Source: Luteimonas sp. MC1825
GTDB lineage: Bacteria > Pseudomonadota > Gammaproteobacteria > Xanthomonadales > Xanthomonadaceae
Direction: 5' to 3'
Length of the DNA stretch: 64,000 nucleotides
NCBI RefSeq assembly: GCF_014764385.1
Contig: NZ_CP061714.1
Coordinates: forward strand, 868,001-932,000
Position numbers and translations under genes: made by a program
The notes under the pieces: generated by a model
What the model saw: the letters and a program-made list of their open reading frames with translations, nothing else
What the model was told of the DNA's origin: nothing
The model's database searches: none
In this document: in pieces, positions 37,648 to 46,086 of the stretch
Position numbering within the stretch: position 1 is the first letter of the stretch
How the letters are laid out: the number at the start of each line of letters is the position of its first letter

Positions 37648-39504
37648 GTGAACCAAACCGCTCTTTCGGCCTTCATCTGGTCCGTCGCCGACTTGCTTCG
37701 CGGCGATTACAAACAATCCGAGTACGGTCGCGTCATCCTGCCGTTCACCGTGCTGCGGCGCCTGGACTGCGTGTTGGCGCCCACCAAGGCCAAGGTGCTC
37801 GCCGAGTTGGCCAAGAAGACCGCGGCCGGCATCAACCCCGATCCCTTCCTCAAGCGCATCGTCGGCACCGCGGGGTTCTACAACACCTCGCCCATGGACC
37901 TGTCGGCGCTGCTCGGCGACCAGGACCACATCCGCCAGAACCTTTACGCCTATGTGCAGGGGTTTTCGCCCGAGGCGCGTGACATCTTCGAGCGCTTCGA
38001 CTTCCATACCCAGGTCGAGCGCCTGGCCAAGGCCCGCCTGCTGTACCTGGTCACCGAGAAGTTCGCCAACATCGACCTGCACCCCGACCGCGTGGACAAC
38101 GCGCAGATGGGGCATGTGTTCGAGGAGCTGATCCGCAAGTTCGCCGAGCTTTCCAACGAGACCGCCGGTGAGCACTTCACCCCGCGTGAAGTCATCCGGC
38201 TGATGGTCAACCTGATCTTCATCGAAGACGACGACGTGCTGACACCCGGCAATGCCGTGGTGCGCACCGTCTATGACCCCACGGCGGGCACCGGCGGCAT
38301 GCTGTCGGTGGCGGCCGAGCATCTGCTGGCGCACAACCCCGCCGCGCGGCTCACGTTGTTCGGGCAGGAGCTCAACGACGAGTCCTATGCCATCTGCAAG
38401 GCCGACATGCTGATCCGCGGCCAGCCGGTGGAGAACATGGCGCCCGGCAACACGCTCAGCGAGGACGGTCACGCCGGCCGCCGCTTCGATTACATGCTGT
38501 CCAATCCGCCATTTGGCGTGGAGTGGAAGAAGGTCGAGAAGCTCGTGCGTGCCGAGCACGAGCAGAAGGGTTTCGATGGCCGCTTCGGCCCCGGCCTGCC
38601 GCGCGTGTCCGACGGCTCCATGTTGTTCCTGCTGCACCTGGTGGCCAAGATGTCGCCGGTGGTGAACGGCGAGGGCGGCAGCCGCTTTGGCATCGTGCTC
38701 AACGGCTCGCCGCTGTTCACCGGCGGCGCCGGCAGCGGCGAGAGCGAGATCCGTCGCTACTTGCTGGAGAACGATCTGGTGGAGGCCATCATCGGCCTGC
38801 CGAACGACATGTTCTACAACACCGGCATTGCCACCTACGTGTGGATCGTGTCCAACAAGAAGGTGGATGACCGCCGCGGCGGGGTGCAGCTGATCGACGC
38901 CAGCGGATTCTGGCGCAAGATGCGCAAGAGCCTGGGCTCCAAGCGCAAGGAGCTGGGCGAGGAACACATCGCCACCGTCACCCGCCTGTTCGGCGAGTTC
39001 ACCGAGGCCGAACTGGTGACCGCGCTGGACGCCAAGGGCCAGCCGGTGGGCGAGCCGGTGCGGGTCACCGCCACCGGCGCCGAAACCCCGCCCGTGGCAC
39101 CGGAAGGCGGACGGCTCAAGCGCGCGCCGATCAGTCGCGTGTTCGCCAACGAGGAGTTCGGCTACACCACCATCACCGTCGAGCGCCCGCTGCGCGACGA
39201 GGCCGGCAACATCGTGCTGGGCCAGAAAGGCAAGCAGAAGGGCAAGCCGCAGCCGGACAGCGCCCTGCGCGACACCGAGAACGTGCCGCTGGGGCAGGAC
39301 ATCCAGGCGTACTTCGAGCGCGAGGTGCTGCCGCATGCTCCCGATGCCTGGATCGATGAGGCGAAGACGAAGGTTGGCTACGAGATCCCGTTCAACCGCC
39401 ACTTTTATGTGTTCGAGCCTCCGCGTCCGCTGAAGGTGATCGACGCGGAGCTGAAGCAGGTGGCCGGCAGCATCATGCGGATGCTGGGGGAGATGGCGGA
39501 ATGA
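37648..39504 (+). CDS. hsdM: type I restriction-modification system methyltransferase subunit
   Basis: Adenine-N6 methyltransferase subunit of a type I restriction-modification complex. The 618-residue protein has the N-terminal helical domain (FIWSVADLLRGDYKQSEYG), TGEHFTPREV-like AGEHFTPREVIRL, SAM motif DPTAGTGG at 210-217 and the catalytic NPPF at 286-289. The C-terminal third (after about residue 420) is longer than in EcoKI HsdM and highly charged. A GTG start with AGGAA upstream was used. The stop overlaps hsdS by four bases. Confidence 0.95.
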   Translation: MNQTALSAFIWSVADLLRGDYKQSEYGRVILPFTVLRRLDCVLAPTKAKVLAELAKKTAAGINPDPFLKRIVGTAGFYNTSPMDLSALLGDQDHIRQNLYAYVQGFSPEARDIFERFDFHTQVERLAKARLLYLVTEKFANIDLHPDRVDNAQMGHVFEELIRKFAELSNETAGEHFTPREVIRLMVNLIFIEDDDVLTPGNAVVRTVYDPTAGTGGMLSVAAEHLLAHNPAARLTLFGQELNDESYAICKADMLIRGQPVENMAPGNTLSEDGHAGRRFDYMLSNPPFGVEWKKVEKLVRAEHEQKGFDGRFGPGLPRVSDGSMLFLLHLVAKMSPVVNGEGGSRFGIVLNGSPLFTGGAGSGESEIRRYLLENDLVEAIIGLPNDMFYNTGIATYVWIVSNKKVDDRRGGVQLIDASGFWRKMRKSLGSKRKELGEEHIATVTRLFGEFTEAELVTALDAKGQPVGEPVRVTATGAETPPVAPEGGRLKRAPISRVFANEEFGYTTITVERPLRDEAGNIVLGQKGKQKGKPQPDSALRDTENVPLGQDIQAYFEREVLPHAPDAWIDEAKTKVGYEIPFNRHFYVFEPPRPLKVIDAELKQVAGSIMRMLGEMAE

Positions 39505-40757
39505 GTTTGCCGAGGTATCCGGAGTACAAGGACAGTGGGGTGGAGTGGCTTGGCTATGTTCCGGAACACTGGGAAATCTGTGCTCTCAAACGAATTGCGT
39601 CTCTGCGTAGTGGGGAGAGCATCACTGCCGCATCTATAGAGCCAGAAGGCGTGTATCCGGTTTACGGAGGTAACGGCCTGCGCGGCTACACCAATGGCTT
39701 CACGCACGAAGGTCACTTTGCCCTTGTCGGTAGACAAGGTGCTCTATGTGGCAACGTGAACTACGCGAATGGAAAGTTCTGGGCTTCCGAGCATGCGGTT
39801 GTCGCCACTCCCATCAAGAAAGTCACAACGACATGGCTGGGAGAGCTCCTAAGAGCGATGAATCTCAACCAGTATTCGGTGTCGGCGGCGCAGCCGGGCC
39901 TATCCGTCGAGGCAATGGAAAATCTCGGGGTTCCTTATCCGCCTATCGGGGAGCAACTGGAAATCGCTGCGTTTCTTGAACGGGAAGGTGCCCGGATCGA
40001 CGCGCTGATCGCAGAACAGGAAAAGTTGCTGGCGCTGCTGGCCGAGAAACGCCAGGCCACCATCTCCCACGCCGTCACCCGCGGCCTGGACCCCAACGTC
40101 CCGATGAAGGACTCCGGCATCCCTTGGCTGGGCGAAGTTCCAGCGCATTGGGACCTTCTGCCGTGCCGAACAGTTGTGTCGGAGCAGATCGAAAAGAACG
40201 ATGGCGGGGTCAATGAGGACTATTTGTCCCTAGTAGCCAACGTCGGGGTCATGCCTTACGCAGAGAAAGGAGATGTAGGCAACAAGAAGCCTGAAGACTT
40301 GAGTAAGTGCAAATTGGTGGAGATTGGCGACCTTGTCATTAACAGCATGAACTACGGAATAGGCTCTTACGGACTGTCAGGCTATAAGGGTGTGTGCAGT
40401 CCCGTGTACATCGTTCTACGCACGCTGGAAGATCGCTCGATTAAGGAGTTCGTATATCGAATCTTCCAGAACCGCGATTTCCAACTTTTCGCGCAATCCT
40501 TCGGGAACGGTATTCTCGCTCATCGGTCAGCGATTGGCTGGGACACTATCAAGAATCTGCGAGTTGCGGTTCCGGGCATAGAGGAGCAGTGCAAGATCGT
40601 GGAGTTCATAGAGAAGGTCGAGGCGGAATCGGTGATAGTGACTCGGGCAGCTGGGCACGCGATCGAGTTGTTTCGAGAGTGCCGCAGCGCGCTGATCTCC
40701 GCTGCCGTCACCGGCCAGATCGACGTGCGCGGCCTAGTCGAAGCGGACGCCGCCTGA
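39501..40757 (+). CDS. hsdS: type I restriction-modification system specificity subunit
   Basis: DNA-recognition subunit that fixes the target sequence. The 418-residue protein has two target-recognition domains with matching openings (KDSGVEWLGYVPEHW and KDSGIPWLGEVPAHW) and matching central and C-terminal conserved helices (PPIGEQLEIAAFLE; PGIEEQCKIVEFIE). The two variable domains are clearly AT-richer and use rarer codons than the flanking genes, as is usual for exchanged specificity domains. The stop overlaps the next gene by one base (TGATG). Confidence 0.94.
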   Translation: MSLPRYPEYKDSGVEWLGYVPEHWEICALKRIASLRSGESITAASIEPEGVYPVYGGNGLRGYTNGFTHEGHFALVGRQGALCGNVNYANGKFWASEHAVVATPIKKVTTTWLGELLRAMNLNQYSVSAAQPGLSVEAMENLGVPYPPIGEQLEIAAFLEREGARIDALIAEQEKLLALLAEKRQATISHAVTRGLDPNVPMKDSGIPWLGEVPAHWDLLPCRTVVSEQIEKNDGGVNEDYLSLVANVGVMPYAEKGDVGNKKPEDLSKCKLVEIGDLVINSMNYGIGSYGLSGYKGVCSPVYIVLRTLEDRSIKEFVYRIFQNRDFQLFAQSFGNGILAHRSAIGWDTIKNLRVAVPGIEEQCKIVEFIEKVEAESVIVTRAAGHAIELFRECRSALISAAVTGQIDVRGLVEADAA

Positions 40758-41518
40758 TGCGAGCCGAAGACTTAATCGTTGATCGGCGCATGCCCGATAT
40801 CGAGTACCGCACTGACGCGCCAGAGGAAGTGGTCTGCCCACGCGCTACCCGGCGCGACGGCGTGCCCGTGGTCTACCTGCACAACGAGCGGGACGCCGCC
40901 CACAAAGGCTTCGTCTCGGTTGCCGGGTTCCTGCTGCGCCTGGCAAAGCGCGAGCCTAACCTGGCCTGCACCGGCTACCGCGCCAATGGACGGCAGACCA
41001 CGATCTCATTCAACAAGCACGATCGGGTGACGTTGTCGCCCCGGCTGCAGGCGTGGCTGTCGACGCTGTCTGCGCCGCGCGAGGGCAAGAGCGCAGCCGT
41101 GGTCGGCTTCCTGGCCAACCTGATGCCGTTGTACACCCCCGAGGACCACGACGGCATCTGGTGCGCGCGATCATTACATGACGGCACCCTGATCCTGCCG
41201 GTGGACGAATCGGACTGGGACGAGGAGCGGGGTACGGTGCGCGTTCACTGGCAGGGCGATGCCGCGCGGGAGTCGCTGGTGGATGGCGACCAGATCGCCA
41301 CCTTGGCGCTGGAGCGGTACGTCCACCTGCACGGCGCCGGCGCTTCAGAAGAAGCCATTGCCGCCGAGCTGTGGTTCATGGCCCGTCACTTCCACCACAA
41401 GACCGGTTGTCATGCGTACCTGCCGCAGTTGCCCGAGCCGCCGGATACGATGACGCGCCTGCGCCGGAAGGCCGGCGAGATCGGACAGGGCATCCTGACC
41501 AATCTGTTGACGCCGTGA
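40757..41518 (+). CDS. unrecognised protein encoded in the restriction island (gene X)
   Basis: I do not recognise this 253-residue protein. It has no signal peptide or membrane segment and is probably cytosolic. Visible features are an N-terminal half with VPVVYLHNERDAAHKGFVSVAGFLLRLAKRE, a middle PAEDHDGIW-like YTPEDHDGIWCARS, and a His-rich segment MARHFHHKTGCHAYLP near the C-terminus. The start overlaps the hsdS stop (TGATG) and the stop overlaps the next start (GTGA), so it is translated as part of the hsdMS transcript. No nuclease, helicase or ATPase motif is evident. Confidence 0.75.
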   Translation: MRAEDLIVDRRMPDIEYRTDAPEEVVCPRATRRDGVPVVYLHNERDAAHKGFVSVAGFLLRLAKREPNLACTGYRANGRQTTISFNKHDRVTLSPRLQAWLSTLSAPREGKSAAVVGFLANLMPLYTPEDHDGIWCARSLHDGTLILPVDESDWDEERGTVRVHWQGDAARESLVDGDQIATLALERYVHLHGAGASEEAIAAELWFMARHFHHKTGCHAYLPQLPEPPDTMTRLRRKAGEIGQGILTNLLTP

Positions 41519-42270
41519 TAGACCCCTGGCTGCGCCATGTTCCCACCATGTTCCGGGCCCTGGCCGACCCGGAACTCCGCCCTGCGGTCCCGCGGCCCGT
41601 CAATGCGTCTTTGGAAGACGCCTGCGCATATTGGGGCGCGTTGCACTATCTGCTGCGCAATGTGCTGGGCTGGGCGGATGCAGGCGGTGGCCTGGCCTGG
41701 TGGTATGCGGCCGGTAAGCCAATCGATGATTCACCGATACTCGCGCTCGTGCGCGAGGTCTGGGGCGAAGATGACCTGATCGATTTCTACGCGGCGTGGA
41801 CATGGCGCCCGGCCGGCGTTGGATACATGCAAAGCCAGGCGCAGGATCCTTTCAACGGCCCCTCACCGACCTGGCTGGCGCAGCATTCGCGCTGGCCGGA
41901 TGAGGAGTGGTGGCGGGATTTTGTCCGCCGTGGCCAAGTGCACCACCACGATCCGTTCCATGGCGGCAGCGATCCCCTGCATCTGTCCGCACATGCGGAC
42001 CCGTGCCTGGATGCGCCGTCGCCTGATCCGCTGGTGCAGGTCCACGCCGCGCAGCGCGGGGTGGTGCTGGTGACGGGTGGGCTGGCGCATTGGCTGGCCG
42101 ACCTGGAGCGGGTGCACGCGCAGTTGCCGCCATTCGGGGACCGCTCGTGGCGCATCGAGGTGTTCGATCGCACCGTCGGCTGGCTGGGGGAGTATCGCTG
42201 CAGCCGGGTCACCGGCCGCTGGTTCACGGGCAAGCACAACATCCATGTGCAGGGGAATGGACAGCCATGA
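41515..42270 (+). CDS. unrecognised protein encoded in the restriction island (gene Y)
   Basis: I do not recognise this 251-residue protein. It is unusually rich in Trp (WLRHV, GWADAGGGLAWWYAAG, WTWRPAG, DEEWWRDF) and has a His-rich stretch HHHDPFHGGSDPLHL around residue 145. No membrane segment or P-loop is evident. A GTG start overlaps the previous stop; an ATG 33 bases later is the alternative. The stop overlaps the GmrSD-like gene (ATGA), so genes X, Y and GmrSD look like one coupled unit. Confidence 0.72.
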   Translation: MIDPWLRHVPTMFRALADPELRPAVPRPVNASLEDACAYWGALHYLLRNVLGWADAGGGLAWWYAAGKPIDDSPILALVREVWGEDDLIDFYAAWTWRPAGVGYMQSQAQDPFNGPSPTWLAQHSRWPDEEWWRDFVRRGQVHHHDPFHGGSDPLHLSAHADPCLDAPSPDPLVQVHAAQRGVVLVTGGLAHWLADLERVHAQLPPFGDRSWRIEVFDRTVGWLGEYRCSRVTGRWFTGKHNIHVQGNGQP

Positions 42271-44801
42271 CGCACACGTTGACGGCCAAGGAACAACCGC
42301 TGGCCAAGATTTTCAGCGCTGACTACATGTTTTCGATTCCGGACTATCAGCGGCCCTATTCCTGGGGCGTGGACCAAGCGCAGGAGTTGCTTGATGACCT
42401 GCTTGGCTACATGCGAACAGGCGGTACGAAGCGCGAAGAGATACCGCCGTATTTTCTCGGTAGCCTGGTGCTGATCAAGAAAGAAAACTCTACTGATTCC
42501 AAGGTGGTGGACGGCCAGCAGCGACTGACCACGTTGACTCTCCTGCTGGCCTGCATCCGGGCCATCGTCACGGACGAAAACGTGCGCAGGGGCATCACGC
42601 GCCGGATCTACGACCAGGGCGACATCGTATCGGCCACCGAGAACCACTACAGGTTGACGCTGCGCGAGCGCGACAGGGAGTTTTTCCGGGAGCGCGTGCA
42701 GCACGAAGGGGGTATTGAACAGCTGGTCGCTGGCAACGAGGCCTTGTCCGACAGCCAGCAGCGCCTGCGGGACAACGCGCGACATTTCATGGCGGTGCTG
42801 CGCGACCTGGATCCGGAGTTCCTCGTGCGCCTGGTGCAGTTCATCGTCACACGTTGCTATCTGGTTGCGGTCGCCACGCCGGATCTGGATTCGGCGTACC
42901 GGATCTTCGGAGTAATGAACAGCCGTGGGCTGGACTTGACGGCCACCGACATCCTCAAGGCGGAAATCATCGGCGCCGTGCCGGAAGCGGCACGCAAGGT
43001 TTACACCAACAAGTGGGAGACGCTGGAGTCCGACCTGGGGCGCGATGGGTTTGGCGAGCTGTTCAGCCATATCCGGATGGTCTATCGCAAGGCCAAGCCG
43101 CAGGGGACCCTGCTCAAGGAATTTCGCGAGCACGTGGGTCCCGCTGATCCTTCCGTATTCGTGGACCAGGTGCTGGGGCCGATGGCCCAGGCCTACCGCG
43201 AGATCAGCGATGCCGACCATGCCAGTACCCGCCATGCCGAGGCGATCAACGACGCGCTGCGCTGGCTCAACCGGCTGGAGTTCAAGGACTGGATGCCGCC
43301 TGCGCTGGCGTACTTCACCCGGCACAAGGGCGACCCGGACGCACTGCTGGTCTTCGTGACCGGGCTGGAGCGACTGGCGTACTCGATGCTGGTACGCAAG
43401 GCGGGTGTCAATGAGCGGATCGAGCGGTTCTCCCGCCTGACCGCCGCGGTTGAGGCTGGCGACGAGCTGGCGCAGCCCGGGTCTGCGCTGCAGCTCTCCC
43501 CGCTGGAGCAGCACGAGATGTACACGATGCTGGATGGCCCGCTGTACCGCACGCATTCGGCGCGCGCGCTGGGCGTGATCCTGCTGCGTCTCGACTCGCT
43601 GGCCTCCGATGGAAGCAAGACCATGCAGCATGACCAGGTCACGGTGGAGCATGTGCTGCCGCAGACAACGCGCCCGGACAGCACCTGGGTGAAGTGGATG
43701 CCCAGCGAGCAGGAGCGCCAGGGCTGGGTGCATCGCCTGGGCAATCTGGCGCTGCTCAACCGCAAGAAGAACAGCAGCGCCAGCAACTACGATTTCGACC
43801 GCAAGAAGGACGCCTACTTCAGCAAGGGCGGAGCGTGTGCGTTTCCGCTGACCACCCAGGTGCTGCAACAGGCGGAGTGGAACGGCCCCGTACTGCAGGC
43901 ACGACAGGCGTCGCTGCTCAAGCTTGCCGAGGATCACTGGCAGCTGGCCGCGCGTGCTGCGGCTGCGAAGTCTCCGGTGACCACGACCACGTCGGACGCG
44001 GAATCGCCCGTGTTCGTGCTGGGCGGCCTCAACCACCAGCTTCAGGCGACGGGCCGGCAGGTGGATGGGCAGTTCGTGGTGTTCGCCGGTTCGCGCGCGC
44101 GCGCGGACTGGGTCGGTGTCGACGGCGGTTACGAGTTCCTGCACCAGGATCTGATCGACAACGGCACGTTGGCGCCGCCGGTGGGCGAAGCCCGCGAGTT
44201 CCTGCGCGATACCTGGTTCAGCAGCCCGAGCGCGGCCGCGGCGGTGGTCTGGGGCCGATCGGCTAATGGGCGCATGAGCTGGCGTGTGCAGGACACCGGG
44301 CAGACCTTCGCCGAGTGGGAGGAGGGTGTTCCCGCAGACGAGTCGGATGAGGACGAGGGCGAGGATGACGCCAGGGAGGACCTGTACCGCCGATTCTGGG
44401 ACCAGTTCCTGGTCAAGGCCAACTCGCGTGGCACGTTGTTCCAGCGGCGTACCCGCAGTTCGAACCCCTGGCTCGGGGTCGGCATGGGGCGTAACGGGTT
44501 CCGTCTGAATGTGCGGATGACCCGGGGCGAGGCACGGGTGACCTGTCTGATCCATCAGGAGGAAGGTGGCACTGCATTGTTCGATGTGTTGCATGCGCAG
44601 CGCGCAGCGATCGAGGCCGAGTTTGGCGCACCGCTAGATTGGGCAGCGTTGTCCGAGCGGAAGCGGTCGCGAATCCGGGCAACCACCACCGGTGGCTGGC
44701 TGGTGCCCGAGGAGCAATGGCCCGGGCTGCAGGACCGTCTGGTCGAGTTGGCCTACGGCATGGACAAGGTGTTGAGGCCCAGGATAGATGCCTTGGACTG
44801 A
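42267..44801 (+). CDS. GmrSD-like type IV restriction protein (DUF262-DUF1524-DUF4357-DUF4268)
   Basis: An 844-residue protein. The N-terminal DUF262 region has IPDYQRPYSW (from residue 24) and VVDGQQRLTTL (Asp82), the nucleotide-hydrolysing motif of GmrS. The DUF1524 HNH-type region has VEHVLPQ (His462) and NLALLNRKKNSSASN (from 493). After about 580, a DUF4357-like region (FVVFAGSRAR, FSSPSAAAAVVWGRSANG) is followed by a DUF4268-like C-terminus (from about 705; FDVLHAQRAAIEAEFG). GmrSD enzymes cut DNA with modified bases. The domain names are by eye. The gene is translationally coupled to the unknown gene before it. Confidence 0.85.
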   Translation: MTHTLTAKEQPLAKIFSADYMFSIPDYQRPYSWGVDQAQELLDDLLGYMRTGGTKREEIPPYFLGSLVLIKKENSTDSKVVDGQQRLTTLTLLLACIRAIVTDENVRRGITRRIYDQGDIVSATENHYRLTLRERDREFFRERVQHEGGIEQLVAGNEALSDSQQRLRDNARHFMAVLRDLDPEFLVRLVQFIVTRCYLVAVATPDLDSAYRIFGVMNSRGLDLTATDILKAEIIGAVPEAARKVYTNKWETLESDLGRDGFGELFSHIRMVYRKAKPQGTLLKEFREHVGPADPSVFVDQVLGPMAQAYREISDADHASTRHAEAINDALRWLNRLEFKDWMPPALAYFTRHKGDPDALLVFVTGLERLAYSMLVRKAGVNERIERFSRLTAAVEAGDELAQPGSALQLSPLEQHEMYTMLDGPLYRTHSARALGVILLRLDSLASDGSKTMQHDQVTVEHVLPQTTRPDSTWVKWMPSEQERQGWVHRLGNLALLNRKKNSSASNYDFDRKKDAYFSKGGACAFPLTTQVLQQAEWNGPVLQARQASLLKLAEDHWQLAARAAAAKSPVTTTTSDAESPVFVLGGLNHQLQATGRQVDGQFVVFAGSRARADWVGVDGGYEFLHQDLIDNGTLAPPVGEAREFLRDTWFSSPSAAAAVVWGRSANGRMSWRVQDTGQTFAEWEEGVPADESDEDEGEDDAREDLYRRFWDQFLVKANSRGTLFQRRTRSSNPWLGVGMGRNGFRLNVRMTRGEARVTCLIHQEEGGTALFDVLHAQRAAIEAEFGAPLDWAALSERKRSRIRATTTGGWLVPEEQWPGLQDRLVELAYGMDKVLRPRIDALD

Positions 44802-44845
44802 GGCAGCCGGCCCTGACGGCTTGCAATCCATTGACGGTGCTGTAA

Positions 44846-44869
44846 ATTCGCAATTCGCGAATAGCGAAT
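44846..44869. promoter_or_regulatory. palindromic operator before the HTH/nucleotidyltransferase pair
   Basis: A near-perfect 24-base palindrome: ATTCGC, then the perfect 10-base palindrome ATTCGCGAAT, then GCGAAT, with one mismatched pair of A's. It lies 14 bases before the HTH gene and 44 bases after the GmrSD-like stop. It probably binds the HTH protein. TTGACG at 44,831 may be a -35, but no clear -10 is seen. Confidence 0.65.
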
Positions 44870-44882
44870 ATCGGGTTGTGCC

Positions 44883-45413
44883 ATGGAACTCAAGCCACAG
44901 GACCTGCTGGTGCTGCTCAAGGCGGCCGCGCATCCGGGCCGGCGCTGGACCTATGCCGCGCTGGCCGAGGCGCTGTCCATGAGCGTGTCCGAGGTGCACT
45001 CCAGCGTGAAGCGGTCAGCCGCATCCGGGCTGGCTGTGATGCGCGGGCGGGGCGACTGGGCGCCCGTGGTGCCGGCCTTGCTGGAGTTCGCAGTGCATGG
45101 CGTGCGCTATGTCTGGCCCGCGGAGGCGGGGCCGGTAAAGAGAGGGGTTCCGACGTCCTTCGGAATCGAACCGCTTGCGTCCCGCCTGGCGGTCGCGCCT
45201 GGAGAAGCGCCGGTCTGGCCGCATCCGGCCGGCAGCGCCAAGGGCCCGGGCCTGCAGCCGATCTATCGCACGGCGCCCGCCTCGGCGTTGGCGGACCCTG
45301 CGCTGCATCGGCTGCTGGCCTTGCTGGACGCGCTGCGCACGGGCCGTGCGCGCGAGCGGGTCCTGGCTGCTGAGCTGCTGAAGCAGGAACTCGAGGTCGC
45401 TGATGCGGCCTGA
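44883..45413 (+). CDS. winged-helix protein, likely antitoxin/autoregulator of an AbiE-like pair
   Basis: A 176-residue protein whose N-terminal 60 residues look like a winged helix (LLVLLKAAAHPGRRWTYAALAEAL, then SVSEVHSSVKRSAASGL). The C-terminal part is uncharacterised. It overlaps the nucleotidyltransferase gene by 11 bases and has a palindromic operator upstream, the arrangement of AbiEi-type antitoxins. The antitoxin role is inferred from context; it does not show the full AbiEi signature. Confidence 0.7.
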   Translation: MELKPQDLLVLLKAAAHPGRRWTYAALAEALSMSVSEVHSSVKRSAASGLAVMRGRGDWAPVVPALLEFAVHGVRYVWPAEAGPVKRGVPTSFGIEPLASRLAVAPGEAPVWPHPAGSAKGPGLQPIYRTAPASALADPALHRLLALLDALRTGRARERVLAAELLKQELEVADAA

Positions 45414-46086
45414 CGATCCCAACCTGCCCAACCTCCGCACGATTGCGGAGGCGCTGGGCGAGCTTCGGGAGCAGGTGGTGTTCGTGGGCGGAGCGGTAAC
45501 GGGGCTGCTGGTCAGCGATCCGCTGGCGGACACGGTCCGGGCAACGGTGGATGTGGACGCTGTGGTCCGGGCCACGCTGGGTGGCTTTCACCGGATCGAA
45601 GAAGCCGTTGCGGCGCGCGGCTTTATGCGGGACATGCACAGCGGAATGATTTGCCGCTGGGTGCACCGCGAGTCTGGCGTGGTGTTCGACCTGATGCCGG
45701 TCGATCAGGATGTGCTCGGCTTTTCCAACCGCTGGTATTCCTACGCGGTTGAAACGGCTGTGCCCGTCGAAGTTGCGCCTGGATTGCGCATCCGCTGCGT
45801 ATCTGCGGTGGCGTTCGTGGCGACCAAGCTCGAAGCATTCGCGGGTCGTGGCGCGGGCGACATCCTCGCCAGCCATGACCTGGAAGATGTGCTCAACATC
45901 GTGGACGGCCGCGAAGAACTGGCGGACGAGCTGACCGCCGCACCCGCGGGCGTGCGATTGGCGGTAGCCTCGGCGTTCTCTGGCCTGCTGCAACATCGGG
46001 ATTTCGCCAATGCGCTGCCCGGAATGATTGCCGAGCCGGAGCGTACCGGCATCGTGCTTCAGCGACTCAGGGGGATGTCGCAATGA
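45403..46086 (+). CDS. nucleotidyltransferase-fold protein (AbiEii-like)
   Basis: A 227-residue protein with the nucleotidyltransferase pattern VFVGGAVTGLL (GG at 29-30) and ATVDVDAVV (Asp50, Asp52), which supply the metal-binding site, then VVFDLMPVD as the likely third carboxylate. The C-terminal helical part includes VAFVATKLEAFAGRG, a lysine/glutamate segment typical of AbiEii/DUF1814-like toxins. It is coupled to both the HTH gene and hsdR (ATGA). Toxin activity is inferred. Confidence 0.78.
   Translation: MRPDDPNLPNLRTIAEALGELREQVVFVGGAVTGLLVSDPLADTVRATVDVDAVVRATLGGFHRIEEAVAARGFMRDMHSGMICRWVHRESGVVFDLMPVDQDVLGFSNRWYSYAVETAVPVEVAPGLRIRCVSAVAFVATKLEAFAGRGAGDILASHDLEDVLNIVDGREELADELTAAPAGVRLAVASAFSGLLQHRDFANALPGMIAEPERTGIVLQRLRGMSQ

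Noticed and set aside
41787..44594. A 935-codon minus-strand frame opposite the GmrSD-like gene
   Set aside because: It has no recognisable motif and no start context, and the + strand has clear DUF262/DUF1524 motifs.
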